A program made the translations under genes and the position numbers. From contig NZ_VUNG01000015.1 in assembly GCF_009695775.1 (NCBI RefSeq), forward strand, positions 1-64,000: a stretch of 64,000 bases of DNA, in the 5' to 3' direction. Below, one piece after another: positions 1 through 8,212 of this stretch. The stretch's first letter is position 1; each line of letters begins with the position of its first letter. Under the pieces are notes generated by a model. It was not told where the DNA came from. It saw nothing but the letters and a program-made list of their open reading frames with translations, and searched no databases. The DNA comes from Hallella mizrahii (lineage in GTDB: Bacteria; Bacteroidota; Bacteroidia; Bacteroidales; Bacteroidaceae).

Positions 1-267
1 CTTGCTTTTGACCGGACTGTGTTTGTCATGCATGCCTGTCCCGGCAGTGATCAGTTCAATAATAATGTAAAAGGGATGTTTGACTATGTCATTAAACTTT
101 TTCCGGGATTACAATGTTGCATCTATGGTCATGATCATTCCCAGACTGCTGCTGACCTTTTCCATGATGGTGTCATGTGGTATGGCATTGATGCAGCCGT
201 ACACCGTAATTATCAGATTTTCACCTTCACCCCTAACGGCTACCGCTATGAGACAGTGTATTATTAA
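1..267 (+). CDS. Calcineurin-like metallophosphoesterase, C-terminal part (5' end outside window)
   Basis: The reading frame is open from base 1 and ends with TAA at 265-267, so only the last 88 codons are present. Near the left edge VFVMHACP resembles the late His motif of metallophosphoesterases, and IYGHDHSQ supplies the GHxH metal-binding motif. The following YGIDAAVHRNYQIFTFTPNGY is a typical end of the fold, with a closing beta strand. From the family one expects a two-metal phosphatase or nuclease; the substrate cannot be told from this fragment. The next gene starts inside the last 20 bp (ATG at 248), so the two are probably translationally coupled. A GTG at 19 is only an internal codon. 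Confidence 0.7.
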   Translation, partial: LAFDRTVFVMHACPGSDQFNNNVKGMFDYVIKLFPGLQCCIYGHDHSQTAADLFHDGVMWYGIDAAVHRNYQIFTFTPNGYRYETVYY

Positions 268-925
268 GATAAATGAAAGAAGAAAGATCTTCTTGTGGCT
301 TTTGTTGCTGTTGTTTTGTGGCATGCCGGCTACGACGAGCGGACAGGACAGTATCTCTATAAGCAGCTACGACCGCCGGGTGAACCGTATGCGTCATTAT
401 TGGGCAAGTCTGATACCCACGCAGTTTGTTATTCAAAACGCTGGCAATATGGGTTTGGTATCTGCTGGAGTAGGTTGGTCGTATGGCAAAAGGAGTCAGT
501 GGGAGACACAGATACTATGGGGATTTATTCCCCGATACAGCAGTTCGCATGTCCATCTGACTAATACGTTGAAACAAAACTATATACCTTGGAGTGTGAG
601 CTTCAACAACGTTGTATCGCTGGAGCCGCTTCTGTCCAGCGTCTATCTTAATACAGTCTATGGACATGAGTTTTGGCGAAGTCAGCCCGGGCGCTATCCC
701 GATAAATATTACGAAGCCCTATCCACCAAATTCCGTCTGAACGTGGCTGTAGGGCAGCAATTAACATTCAGTTTCAATCCGGAGAAAACCTATTTTAAGC
801 GTGTTAAGCTGTTCTATGAAATCGGCTCGTGCGACCTTTATATCCGTTCGCTTTTCATGGGGACTGACATTTCTTTTTGGGATATACTCGGGCTATCATT
901 AGGCATAAAACTGGAGATGCTATAA
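248..925 (+). CDS. Exported hypothetical protein, probably outer-membrane associated
   Basis: 225 residues. I place the start at ATG 248, which overlaps the end of the upstream phosphoesterase by 20 bp; the frame is open further upstream but there it only reads through the other gene. Residues 1-33 form a signal peptide: a basic stretch (KINERRK), a hydrophobic core (IFLWLLLLLF) and a likely cleavage after TTSGQ. The mature part is rich in aromatic residues and alternating polar/hydrophobic strands (VSAGVGWSYGKRSQWETQILWGFIPRY), and ends with a hydrophobic strand, as in small outer-membrane beta-barrels. I do not recognise the family. It is likely co-transcribed with the phosphoesterase. Confidence 0.65.
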   Translation: MRQCIIKINERRKIFLWLLLLLFCGMPATTSGQDSISISSYDRRVNRMRHYWASLIPTQFVIQNAGNMGLVSAGVGWSYGKRSQWETQILWGFIPRYSSSHVHLTNTLKQNYIPWSVSFNNVVSLEPLLSSVYLNTVYGHEFWRSQPGRYPDKYYEALSTKFRLNVAVGQQLTFSFNPEKTYFKRVKLFYEIGSCDLYIRSLFMGTDISFWDILGLSLGIKLEML

Positions 926-1129
926 AACCCTCCGATGCGCTGTTCTTATAGTATATACGGTCTCGGTGAGTAAGTCTTCGCGTCCTGTTATGTCTTCGGT
1001 TGTAACCACGCAAACATCATGTACATTGCTACAGATAGTATGGGGCTGATGCGATTTCCGGAGCGAGTATTGGTGAATCATGCCGGCCTGCAGGCCGGTC
1101 GTTCATACTTGCCATTTCTGCATCATTGT

Positions 1130-2074
1130 TTACTTTCCCGTACCTACCTCCTGCTTACGGGCGTATATCTTGGCAACGACGGCACCGCTGACGTTGTGCC
1201 ACACAGAAAAGACTGCGCCGGGGACGGTGGCCATGGGATACATGGCAAAGTGGACGGTAGCCAGTGAGCTGGCCAGACCAGAATTCTGCATACCCACCTC
1301 TATGGAGATGGCGGAGCACTTGCTATGGGGCAGGTGTAGCAGTCGTCCGACAAGATAGCCCATACTCAGACCACAGATGTTGTGCAGCATCACCACCAAC
1401 ACGATGAGCATGCCGCCGGTGAGCAGCTTCGGTGCGTTGGCACTGACGATGATGCCTACAATCAGTGCTATCATTACTGAAGAGAAGGCCGGAAGGAATC
1501 CCGCCATTCGTTGGGTTTGATTGGGGAAAAGCTTCTTAAAGACAAAGCCAAGGATGATCGGCAGGATGACCACTTCGATGATACTGAGAAACATGCCGAT
1601 GGCATCGACATGCACGCGCTCGCCGGCATAGAGAAGCGTGAGCAATGGCGTGAGAATTGGTGCCAACACTGTGCTGACCGTGGTCATGCCCACCGACAGT
1701 GCCAGGTCGCCTTTTGCCAGATAGGTCATCACGTTTGAGGCTGTGCCGCCGGGGCAACAGCCTACGAGGATGACACCGATGGCCAACTCGTCGCTGAGCC
1801 CGAAGGCGTGTGACAACAGAAAGGCAGTCAAGGGCATGATGATGAACTGAGCCAGGCTGCCGATGATGATGTCTTTCGGCCGGGTAAAGACAACTTTGAA
1901 GTCATGCGGATCCAAAGTCAATCCCATGCCGAACATCACCAGACCGAGCAGTGGGGTGATCCAGGATGTGGATATCCAATGGAATGAAGACGGCACGGTA
2001 AGAGCTATCGCGGCAACCACGATGACGATCAGTGCCATGTACTTTGAAATGTAATTACAGATTTTGCTTAACAT
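1130..2074 (-). CDS. Bile acid:sodium symporter (BASS) family transporter
   Basis: 314 residues from ATG 2074; an upstream in-frame extension to 2119 lacks a hydrophobic or conserved character. About nine or ten membrane segments are visible. Family signatures are GLVMFGMGLTLDPHDF near residue 45, where the Pro/Gly-rich FGMGL is typical, and ILVGCCPGGTASNVMTYLAKGD near residue 100, which is the Na+/substrate-site motif of BASS proteins. The role by family is sodium-coupled uptake or release of an organic anion (bile acid, pantothenate, keto acid); the actual substrate is not shown. It converges with the upstream plus-strand gene. A TATTTTTG box at 2198-2205 on the minus strand would give a leader of about 120 nt. 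Confidence 0.88.
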   Translation of the reverse strand: MLSKICNYISKYMALIVIVVAAIALTVPSSFHWISTSWITPLLGLVMFGMGLTLDPHDFKVVFTRPKDIIIGSLAQFIIMPLTAFLLSHAFGLSDELAIGVILVGCCPGGTASNVMTYLAKGDLALSVGMTTVSTVLAPILTPLLTLLYAGERVHVDAIGMFLSIIEVVILPIILGFVFKKLFPNQTQRMAGFLPAFSSVMIALIVGIIVSANAPKLLTGGMLIVLVVMLHNICGLSMGYLVGRLLHLPHSKCSAISIEVGMQNSGLASSLATVHFAMYPMATVPGAVFSVWHNVSGAVVAKIYARKQEVGTGK

Positions 2075-2399
2075 TGTGCCTTGTCTAAATATTGATTTAC
2101 GTGGGGGACTTCGCATCATTCTTTATTCGATGGTAATGCTTTCTCTATTTCTTCCACTCTGTCTCCCAAAATTAACTATGCTTTCTTAAGGACATTGCAA
2201 AAATACGAACTTTTTCGGAGAAAATATCATTTCTTCTTCGTTGAATTACGTTATAGGGTAAAGCTATGAAACAATGCTGTCGCCAAGATTAATTCCTACA
2301 TGGCTGTGGAGCCTCCTATAAGCCGAATGGAATCATGATGTAAATAGCAAGTTCTCATACAATAGAATGCTTGCGGTTGTTCACCATATTCAAAAAAGC

Positions 2400-2432
2400 A
2401 AGTCTGCTATGCATGTGATGCTTAGCAGACTT
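2400..2432 (-). terminator. Rho-independent terminator after the Rpn-type gene
   Basis: Ten-bp arms AAGTCTGCTA and TAGCAGACTT flank a 13-nt loop. Read on the minus strand the hairpin is followed by GC then a T6 run. It lies about 100 bp beyond the stop codon of the minus-strand nuclease gene. The stem sequence is nearly the same as in the next terminator at 3555-3588. Confidence 0.7.
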
Positions 2433-2535
2433 GAAGTTATATTCTTGACCAATCATTTTTATTCGATGCTCTTAATGATAGTGTTGTACTGAGCTATCAG
2501 GGCATAAGCCTCTTTTGAATTGGAGAAAAGTATGA

Positions 2536-3432
2536 TTACAAGCGGGTAATTTCCTCTGTGGATAATCCTGTCGCTTGGGCTATTGTTTGGATATCCACCC
2601 CCATCTCTTTAAGTCGTTGGGCAACGGATTGCTTTCCTTCCGCTCTTCCTTCTGCTCTTCCTTCCGCTCTTCCTTCTGCTCTTCCTTCTGCTCTTCCTTC
2701 CATTTTTGCGGTATCCAGTACATCGTTTTGAACCATGATGTTGTCAATATGGCGGTCATATGCTTTTCGCTCAGCTTTATCCATCTTCAAATATTGAAGT
2801 TTTTGTCGTGCTTCTTGAAGACCGGGGGCAGTTGTGTCTTCTTTGATATGACCATTTTTGAGATAGTCTATCCATTCCTCGAGAGGTGTCTTTGCTACTT
2901 TGTTGAACTCATTGACTCTGATGATGAAATATTCTGGGAAAATCTCATCGGGTGTCTTAATCTTTATGAGTCCTTTGTCTCGTGTGTTGATCTTCAGAGT
3001 ATCTTTTGTGTGTACCCCGATCAATGATGTCTGTCCATGATAAAGATAATCAGCACCTTGCCCAAGGTCAAAATATAAGATGCTAATGGAATACACTTTC
3101 TTGACTTTGTCGTATTTGTCACCTAAAGAAATATGCTCGGTAATAGTTTTGGCTACACCATAGAGGACTCGCTCCAGATAGTACAACTCACGAGCCTGTT
3201 GTATCTCGACAAGAATGATCTCGTCTTTACTGTCACGCGCTTTAATATCCACGCGATTGAATTTGTCGTCGGATTCCTCTTGATTGCTTTCACTTTCCAG
3301 AATTTCGATGATGTGGACAGGCTCGTTGAGAAGAACGGTAATCAGTCCTTCGAATACCCCAAAGTTTGCTTTGTCGCGCAGCATTCGTTTGGCTGCCCAG
3401 TCAAAACGGATGAATTTGTTGTCGTCTTCCAT
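2536..3432 (-). CDS. Rpn family recombination-promoting nuclease / PD-(D/E)XK transposase-like protein
   Basis: 298 residues. Start ATG 3432 is chosen because a TAAGTTTG promoter box lies at 3458-3451 and overlaps the upstream TTG alternative. The N-terminus FIRFDWAAKRMLRDKANFGVFEGL is the Rpn (PDDEXK_2) signature. DIKARDSKDEIILVEIQ around residue 70-85 gives the D...ExQ metal core of the nuclease. The C-terminal third has a helical linker, five exact EGRA repeats (12-bp DNA units at 2642-2701) and a final HTH-like helix pair (GVDIQTIAQATGLSTEEITRL). Family members degrade DNA and have been linked to RecA-independent recombination and phage defence. An internal in-frame ATG at 2703 could produce the 55-residue tail alone. 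It is a single gene with its own promoter and terminator. Confidence 0.85.
   Translation of the reverse strand: MEDDNKFIRFDWAAKRMLRDKANFGVFEGLITVLLNEPVHIIEILESESNQEESDDKFNRVDIKARDSKDEIILVEIQQARELYYLERVLYGVAKTITEHISLGDKYDKVKKVYSISILYFDLGQGADYLYHGQTSLIGVHTKDTLKINTRDKGLIKIKTPDEIFPEYFIIRVNEFNKVAKTPLEEWIDYLKNGHIKEDTTAPGLQEARQKLQYLKMDKAERKAYDRHIDNIMVQNDVLDTAKMEGRAEGRAEGRAEGRAEGRAEGKQSVAQRLKEMGVDIQTIAQATGLSTEEITRL
2642..2701 (-). repeat. Five 12-bp tandem repeats encoding EGRA
   Basis: Five units of GCTCTTCCTTCY (plus-strand reading) lie inside the Rpn-type gene and encode EGRA five times. Units differ only at the last base (C/T, silent), so they are young or kept uniform. Such units can vary in number between strains by slippage without breaking the frame. 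Confidence 0.9.
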
Positions 3433-3450
3433 GTCGTTGTCTTTTTGTGG

Positions 3451-3458
3451 CAAACTTA
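3451..3458 (-). promoter_or_regulatory. -7 box (TAAGTTTG) of the Rpn-type gene
   Basis: TAAGTTTG on the minus strand matches the Bacteroidota -7 element TAnnTTTG. Transcription would start about 4 nt further on, giving a leader of about 15 nt to ATG 3432. No clear -33 TTTG is seen at the standard distance. Confidence 0.5.
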
Positions 3459-3554
3459 CGAAAAAAAAATGATATGAGGATGGAAATGCTCTCTTTTTAT
3501 TGATGTCTTGGCGTATTAGTCGTGATAGGCCATAGTGTTATCTTCAAACAAAAA

Positions 3555-3588
3555 AGTCTGCTATACACGATCAGATGTGTAGCAGACT
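3555..3588 (-). terminator. Rho-independent terminator of gdhA
   Basis: AGTCTGCTATACAC pairs with GTGTAGCAGACT (one bulge). On the minus strand the hairpin is followed by T6. It lies 40 bp beyond the gdhA stop. The AGTCTGCTA arm is shared with the terminator at 2400-2432. Confidence 0.85.
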
Positions 3589-3627
3589 ATATGATTCGCT
3601 TTTTATGTCGATTGCTTTTTATGACTT

Positions 3628-4965
3628 TTATACGATGCCCTGAGCCATCATGGCGTTGGCGACCTTCATGAATCCGGCCACATTGGCACCCCGCACATAG
3701 TCGATGTATCCGTCGGGCATGGTGCCGTACTTGACACACTGCTCGTGGATGGAGTGCATGATATAGTGGAGTTTATCGTCAACCTCCTGGGCACTCCAGT
3801 GCAGACGCATGGAGTTTTGGGTCATCTCCAGTCCTGAGGTCGCCACGCCACCGGCGTTGACAGCCTTGCCCGGTGCGAAGAGCTGATGAGCCTTGACGAA
3901 CTTCTCCACAGCCTCGGCCGTGCAACCCATGTTGCTCACCTCGGCGACGCAAACCGGATGGCTGGCCAGGATGCGGTCAGCATCGTTGCCGTCGAGCTCG
4001 TTCTGTGTGGCGCAGGTGAGATAGATGTCGGCTTTCTGCTCCCACGGCTTCTTGCCGGCGAAGAACTGTGCGCTCTTGAACTGCTCAGCGTATGGCTCGC
4101 AGATGTCCTCGCCGCTGGCGCGCAGCTCGAGCATGTAGTCGTTCTTCTCGCCGCAGATGCCTTCGGGATCATAGATATATCCATCGGGTCCGCTGATGGT
4201 GATCACCTTGGCGCCGAGCTGTGTAGCTTTCTTCACGGCACCCCAGGCCACGTTGCCAAAGCCCGAGACGGCGACCGTCTTGCCCTTGATGTCGATGTCG
4301 TGGGTCTGAAGCATCTGGTTGACGAAGTAGAGTGCGCCGAAGCCAGTGGCCTCCGGGCGCAGAATGCTGCCTCCCCATTCCATGCCCTTGCCGGTGAGCA
4401 CGCCTTGGAACTGATGAGTGAGCTTCTTGTATTCGCCGAAGAGATAGCCGATCTCGCGACCGCCCACGCCGATGTCGCCGGCCGGAACGTCCTCGTCGGG
4501 ACCGATATAGTGGTAGAGTTCCTGCACGAAGCTTTGGCAGAAGCGCATCACCTCAGCGTCGGAGCGGCCGCGGATTGAGAAGTCGGCACCGCCCTTGGCA
4601 CCGCCCATAGGCAGCGTGGTGAGCGCGTTTTTGAAGGTCTGCTCAAAGCCGAGGAACTTCATGATGCTTAATGTCACGGAAGGATGGAAACGCAGTCCGC
4701 CCTTATAAGGACCAATGGCGCTGTTGAACTGCACACGGTAGCCCGTATTGACGTGCACCTCGCCCTGATCGTCGGTCCAAGGCACGCGGAACATGATCAC
4801 GCGCTCCGGCTCAACGAGGCGCTCGATAATCTTGGCCTTCTCAAACTCAGGATGCTGATTGTAGACATCATGAATAGAGATCAGCACTTCTTTCACAGCC
4901 TGCAGAAACTCCGGTTCAGCGGAATGCTTCCACATGAGTCCTTTCAATACTTGTTCAACTTCCAT
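3628..4965 (-). CDS. gdhA: NADP-type glutamate dehydrogenase
   Basis: 445 residues, the normal length of the hexameric bacterial enzyme. It interconverts 2-oxoglutarate plus ammonia and glutamate in the cytoplasm, the main ammonia-assimilation step in many gut and rumen Bacteroidota. Start ATG 4965 gives MEVEQVLKGL; the frame extends upstream to 5049 but a strong promoter at 5077-5047 shows that region is leader. Seen: GPYKGGLRFHPSV (85-97) and PMGGAKGGADF (119-129) with the catalytic lysines, the Rossmann loop SGFGNVAWG (234-242), and NAGGVATSGLEM near the C-terminus. It is monocistronic, with promoter and terminator both visible, and has a leader of about 75 nt. Confidence 0.97.
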   Translation of the reverse strand: MEVEQVLKGLMWKHSAEPEFLQAVKEVLISIHDVYNQHPEFEKAKIIERLVEPERVIMFRVPWTDDQGEVHVNTGYRVQFNSAIGPYKGGLRFHPSVTLSIMKFLGFEQTFKNALTTLPMGGAKGGADFSIRGRSDAEVMRFCQSFVQELYHYIGPDEDVPAGDIGVGGREIGYLFGEYKKLTHQFQGVLTGKGMEWGGSILRPEATGFGALYFVNQMLQTHDIDIKGKTVAVSGFGNVAWGAVKKATQLGAKVITISGPDGYIYDPEGICGEKNDYMLELRASGEDICEPYAEQFKSAQFFAGKKPWEQKADIYLTCATQNELDGNDADRILASHPVCVAEVSNMGCTAEAVEKFVKAHQLFAPGKAVNAGGVATSGLEMTQNSMRLHWSAQEVDDKLHYIMHSIHEQCVKYGTMPDGYIDYVRGANVAGFMKVANAMMAQGIV

Positions 4966-5046
4966 AGTAGTAAACTTGTTTTTAGTCTTAAAGGTTAATC
5001 GGGTTGGATACTCCCGGTGTTGTTTCATTGTGTCATTCTGACGGTG

Positions 5047-5077
5047 CAAATATAGGATTTATTTTGTAAACGGCAAA
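5047..5077 (-). promoter_or_regulatory. gdhA promoter, TTTG-N19-TATATTTG
   Basis: On the minus strand a perfect -33 TTTG (5077-5074) is followed by 19 bp and a perfect -7 TATATTTG (5054-5047). Transcription is expected to begin near 5043, about 78 nt before the gdhA start. This is one of the clearest promoters in the window and fits a highly expressed gene. Confidence 0.85.
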
Positions 5078-5176
5078 GGAAAACAGGGATAATTTTGCTT
5101 AAAAAGTATCGTTTTGCTTAGTTGCTTGGAGCGTGTGCGCAAACGTCAGTTGTCATGTTCTTGGTAATAGAAGCTT

Positions 5177-6439
5177 TCATCGGTGTAGCTCTCCTTTCAT
5201 GTCTTTGTCCGTCATGGCTGCTACGCAGGAGTCTGACCATACATTCTCGGCAGTCTCCACCATGTCGATGATGGTATAGATAGGCAGGATGATGCCCATG
5301 ATGCCGACGGGAGCACCCTGGCCGGTCATCAGCGAGAGGGTGAGGAAATAGCAGCCCATGGGCACACCGGCATTGCCGATGGCGGAGATCACGGCGATGA
5401 CGAGCCACAGCAGCATCATCGGAAGGGTGAAGTGAGTGCCGCCGTTCTGCATGACAAAGAGCGAGGTGACAAGGATAAACGCCGCACAGCCGTTCATGTT
5501 GATGGTGGTGCAGATGGGCAATACGAAGCGCGAGACCTTTGGCGCAACGCCGGCACGCTTCTCCGCTGTGTCCATGGTCACGGGCAGTGTGGCAGCCGAA
5601 CTCTTCGTGAAGAACGCCATGAGCACGGCGGGCAGCATACGGCCTAAATGGCGCACGGGATTGATGCCGCGGGCCAATAGGAAGAGAGGTAGTACAACGA
5701 AGAACTGCAACACGTTGCCGCCAAGGATGACAGCGATATAACGGCCCAGAGAGTCGGCGACAACACCGGCCGACACTTGTGCGCTGAGCTGTGCGGCAAA
5801 GGCGAGGATGCCCAGCGGCAGAGCCCAGATAAGTGCGCGGATGAGCATGAAGAGGATGTCCTGCAAACCAAGCAGCAGGTTCATCACCGTGTCGCGGCGT
5901 GGGCTCACCGGCATCTTGGCCAGGGCGATGCCTACAGCGGCGGCTACAAGGAGCAGTGAGAGCACGTTGGCTTCAAGGAAAGGCTGTACGAGATTGTTGG
6001 GAACCACAGCGAGAATATGGTCGTAGTAGGTTTCTCCGCCCAATGTCTTCGGGATGGCTCCTTGTCCTCCTGCCACCATCTGCGCAGGCAGGTTACCTGG
6101 TCGGATGAGCAGGTAGAGGATGAGACCTACGGCAGCGGCGGCAAAGGTGGTGAGCAGTGTATAGGTCACGGCGTGGCGGAAGATGCGTCCCGTATCTTTC
6201 TGTGTGCCGATGGAGGCCAGTGTGGTGGTGATTGCCAGCACGATGGTGGGCACGGCGAGGAACTGGAACAGGCGGGTGTAGACAGTAGCGACGAACGTCA
6301 TCAAGGCGTCTAATCCGTGCAGGCCCAGTGTGCCGAGCACAGCGCCCACGGCGAGGGCTCCTATCCACAGCACGAGCTGTCGTCGGTTCTTTACGATGTT
6401 CTGAGTGGCTGGTGCGTTATCTTGATTTACTTTATTCAT
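5177..6439 (-). CDS. Dicarboxylate/amino acid:cation symporter (DAACS family)
   Basis: 420 residues from ATG 6439 (MNKVNQDNAP); the upstream in-frame extension to 6496 is discarded because it is not conserved in character. Several transmembrane helices are visible. The two DAACS hallmarks are present: the serine-rich reentrant loop KSSAATLPVTMD, and the helix with TTINMNGCAAF, matching the NMDGT-type substrate site. A third site is IGNAGVPMG. By family it is a Na+ or H+ coupled importer of glutamate, aspartate, serine or a C4-dicarboxylate in the inner membrane. It is placed 210 bp upstream of gdhA on the same strand, with the gdhA promoter in between. A glutamate substrate would fit that neighbour but is not proven. 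Confidence 0.93.
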   Translation of the reverse strand: MNKVNQDNAPATQNIVKNRRQLVLWIGALAVGAVLGTLGLHGLDALMTFVATVYTRLFQFLAVPTIVLAITTTLASIGTQKDTGRIFRHAVTYTLLTTFAAAAVGLILYLLIRPGNLPAQMVAGGQGAIPKTLGGETYYDHILAVVPNNLVQPFLEANVLSLLLVAAAVGIALAKMPVSPRRDTVMNLLLGLQDILFMLIRALIWALPLGILAFAAQLSAQVSAGVVADSLGRYIAVILGGNVLQFFVVLPLFLLARGINPVRHLGRMLPAVLMAFFTKSSAATLPVTMDTAEKRAGVAPKVSRFVLPICTTINMNGCAAFILVTSLFVMQNGGTHFTLPMMLLWLVIAVISAIGNAGVPMGCYFLTLSLMTGQGAPVGIMGIILPIYTIIDMVETAENVWSDSCVAAMTDKDMKGELHR

Positions 6440-6508
6440 AGAGAAATCCCTTTTTGCTATGCTAACGCAGAGGGATAGGAAATATTTTATAAACAAAACC
6501 TTAATTAT

Positions 6509-6540
6509 GTTGCTTGGTAACTGATATTTCCTTATCTTTG
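6509..6540 (+). promoter_or_regulatory. Promoter for the 38-residue membrane protein
   Basis: TATCTTTG at 6533-6540 is a perfect -7 box; GTTG at 6509-6512 lies 20 bp upstream as a weak -33. The promoter points away from the DAACS gene. Two short 7-codon frames (6545-6568 and 6570-6593) lie between it and the small gene. Confidence 0.6.
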
Positions 6541-6586
6541 CAATATGAATAACAAAAGGAAAACGTAGAATGAAAAGTAGAATATT

Positions 6587-6703
6587 ATGGTAGGGACTGA
6601 TTTATTTTTGCTTGCCGTGTTGGCGATGATAGGAGCTTGGACACTATACTTCCACATTCAGGACAAGAAGGAAGAGAAAAGAAAGCAGAGAGAAGCGAAG
6701 TGA
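6587..6703 (+). CDS. Small single-pass membrane protein (38 aa)
   Basis: ATG 6587 to TGA 6701-6703. The product has one hydrophobic helix (about residues 5-23, TDLFLLAVLAMIGAWTLYFHI) followed by a strongly charged tail (QDKKEEKRKQREAK). This N-out, basic-tail architecture is typical of genuine bacterial small membrane proteins and unlikely by chance right behind a good promoter box. Two 7-codon reading frames precede it and the second (6570-6593) overlaps its start codon, so translation could be coupled or controlled by the upstream frames. No homologue is recognised. It is divergent from the DAACS symporter gene. Confidence 0.55.
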   Translation: MVGTDLFLLAVLAMIGAWTLYFHIQDKKEEKRKQREAK

Positions 6704-6837
6704 GTTCATTCTTGACTGCATGACTCTCCTGCGAGAGTTACATGAGACTTTGTCTTTGTATCAATAAGCATTAGGGGAGAAGTTTGTTTAGTAGTTGTTC
6801 TTGTAGCAATTTGTATCCAGAACAATATTTCTTTGGC

Positions 6838-7068
6838 TCATGGTTTTTCGTAATGAGTTCGTAGATTTTCTTTGCTCATCTGCTGAAGTTTCTCCTCGCT
6901 CCATTCGCCGGAATCCCATAATTTGTCCAATTCCTGTTGTAGGCGATTGTTGACGAAATCGATCAGAACTTTGCGCAAGGCCTTGACGTCTTCGTCGGAT
7001 TTGAGCAAGGACACAACGTTTAGTACGTCGCGCTGAGCTTGATTGAATTTTATAACTTGTTGCGGCAT
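6838..7068 (-). CDS. Small hypothetical protein, antitoxin-like (76 aa)
   Basis: ATG 7068 is fixed by a strong Shine-Dalgarno sequence (AAGGAGAACGC before ATG) and a TATCTTTG promoter box at 7106-7099. The 76-residue product is helical and charged (LLKSDEDVKALRKVLIDFVNNRLQQELDKLWDSGEW...). The pattern of a DNA-binding-like N-terminus followed by a helical segment ending in NLRTHYEKP resembles orphan RelB/DinJ-like antitoxins that are common in Bacteroidota. No toxin gene is adjacent, so this is a guess from appearance. Confidence 0.7.
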   Translation of the reverse strand: MPQQVIKFNQAQRDVLNVVSLLKSDEDVKALRKVLIDFVNNRLQQELDKLWDSGEWSEEKLQQMSKENLRTHYEKP

Positions 7069-7211
7069 AAGCGTTCTCCTTATATTATATAGTTGTTGCA
7101 AAGATAAGAAATATTTTTCAATGCATCACATTCTTGTTCATCTTTTTTTCATCACAACAATTCATTCTTGTTCGCCCATCTTTTCAAATGCTTGATATGA
7201 AATGGAGATCT

Positions 7212-8201
7212 TTATCTGAATGGCGTTCTTTGCCACAGCAGTGCCATGCGGTGCACGAGGAAGTGCCTGACATCGGTTCTTGCGCAGATCAGCAGGTAAG
7301 CGGCGCCGGTCGAGGCAAAGACGGGAAAAAGCAGCACGTTGCCGGGTATGACAAAAGGCAGCAGGCTGATGGCGGCGATGGGTGGCATGATAATATGCAG
7401 GCGGCTCATGACAAAGAGTGACAGCAGTAGTGTCAGCGGTAAGACAATGAAGAGCGGCAGACCCGCATAGTCGGACAGAACTATGCGACCAAAAACGCCA
7501 CAGCATGCTGAGAGAATGATGGTGGTGAGCACACGACGGGGATGGCGGTGCAGGCGGTCACCGGGCTGGCAGAGCGAAACGAAGACGACGAGTAGGGGAG
7601 GAGCGATAAGCGTGCTCTTGTGGAGAGATTCAGCCAAGGCCAGCAGCGGCAACGCTCCCATCCACATCAGCAGCCAGTGACGTGCGCGGCCGATGGAGAA
7701 ACTGTGGTGGGAAGAAGGTAGGGGCGCCGAAGGACATCTCCATTTTTCACGGTTTATGAGGGAAGAGAGCAGTGTGACGACAAGCGACAGCATCAGCACG
7801 CTCAAGGGATAGTTCCACGACGTGGTGTGCAGTACGATGGGCAACAGACAAGTGGCAAGACTGGGAAATAGCGTGGCACGGGTCAATAGCAAAAGCGCAC
7901 CGGTGAAGAGAAAACCCAGCGAGAGCACAGTGACGGGGTAGGCGCTCAGCCATGTGAATAGCAATGTGCCCATGAGAGCCGACAAGGCCAGCAGCCCTGG
8001 TATCAGCCAAAGCGACACGTGCCAAGGACGCTGTTTCTTGACGATCAACCCTAATGCCAGCGCTGCGGCAGACGGATAGATCACCGCGCGGTCTTGAAGC
8101 GACGTGGCGGCGACTCCCATTACCGAGATGACTGCGAGGGCGAGTACATAGCGGATGATAATCGTTTTCCGGCAATCTGAATATTCATTGCGTGATGCCA
8201 T
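7212..8201 (-). CDS. Integral membrane protein, HPP/FUSC-like hypothetical
   Basis: 329 residues with about nine or ten hydrophobic helices and very few charged loops. ATG 8201 has a GGAAGAG ribosome site. The C-terminal half contains MPPIAAISLLPFVIP, which looks like the PPxAA/P motif of HPP-family proteins, and the N-terminal half repeats a similar pattern (IYPSAAALALGL), suggesting an internal duplication. Function is unknown; HPP proteins have been connected with nitrite transport in plastids, which cannot be assumed here. It follows a decayed HU-like gene by 11 bp on the same strand. Confidence 0.7.
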   Translation of the reverse strand: MASRNEYSDCRKTIIIRYVLALAVISVMGVAATSLQDRAVIYPSAAALALGLIVKKQRPWHVSLWLIPGLLALSALMGTLLFTWLSAYPVTVLSLGFLFTGALLLLTRATLFPSLATCLLPIVLHTTSWNYPLSVLMLSLVVTLLSSLINREKWRCPSAPLPSSHHSFSIGRARHWLLMWMGALPLLALAESLHKSTLIAPPLLVVFVSLCQPGDRLHRHPRRVLTTIILSACCGVFGRIVLSDYAGLPLFIVLPLTLLLSLFVMSRLHIIMPPIAAISLLPFVIPGNVLLFPVFASTGAAYLLICARTDVRHFLVHRMALLWQRTPFR

Positions 8202-8212
8202 TTTGCTCTTCC

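Noticed and set aside
2642..2701. 12-bp tandem repeats considered as intergenic or phase-variable DNA
   Set aside because: They lie in frame inside the Rpn-type gene and keep the frame at any copy number.
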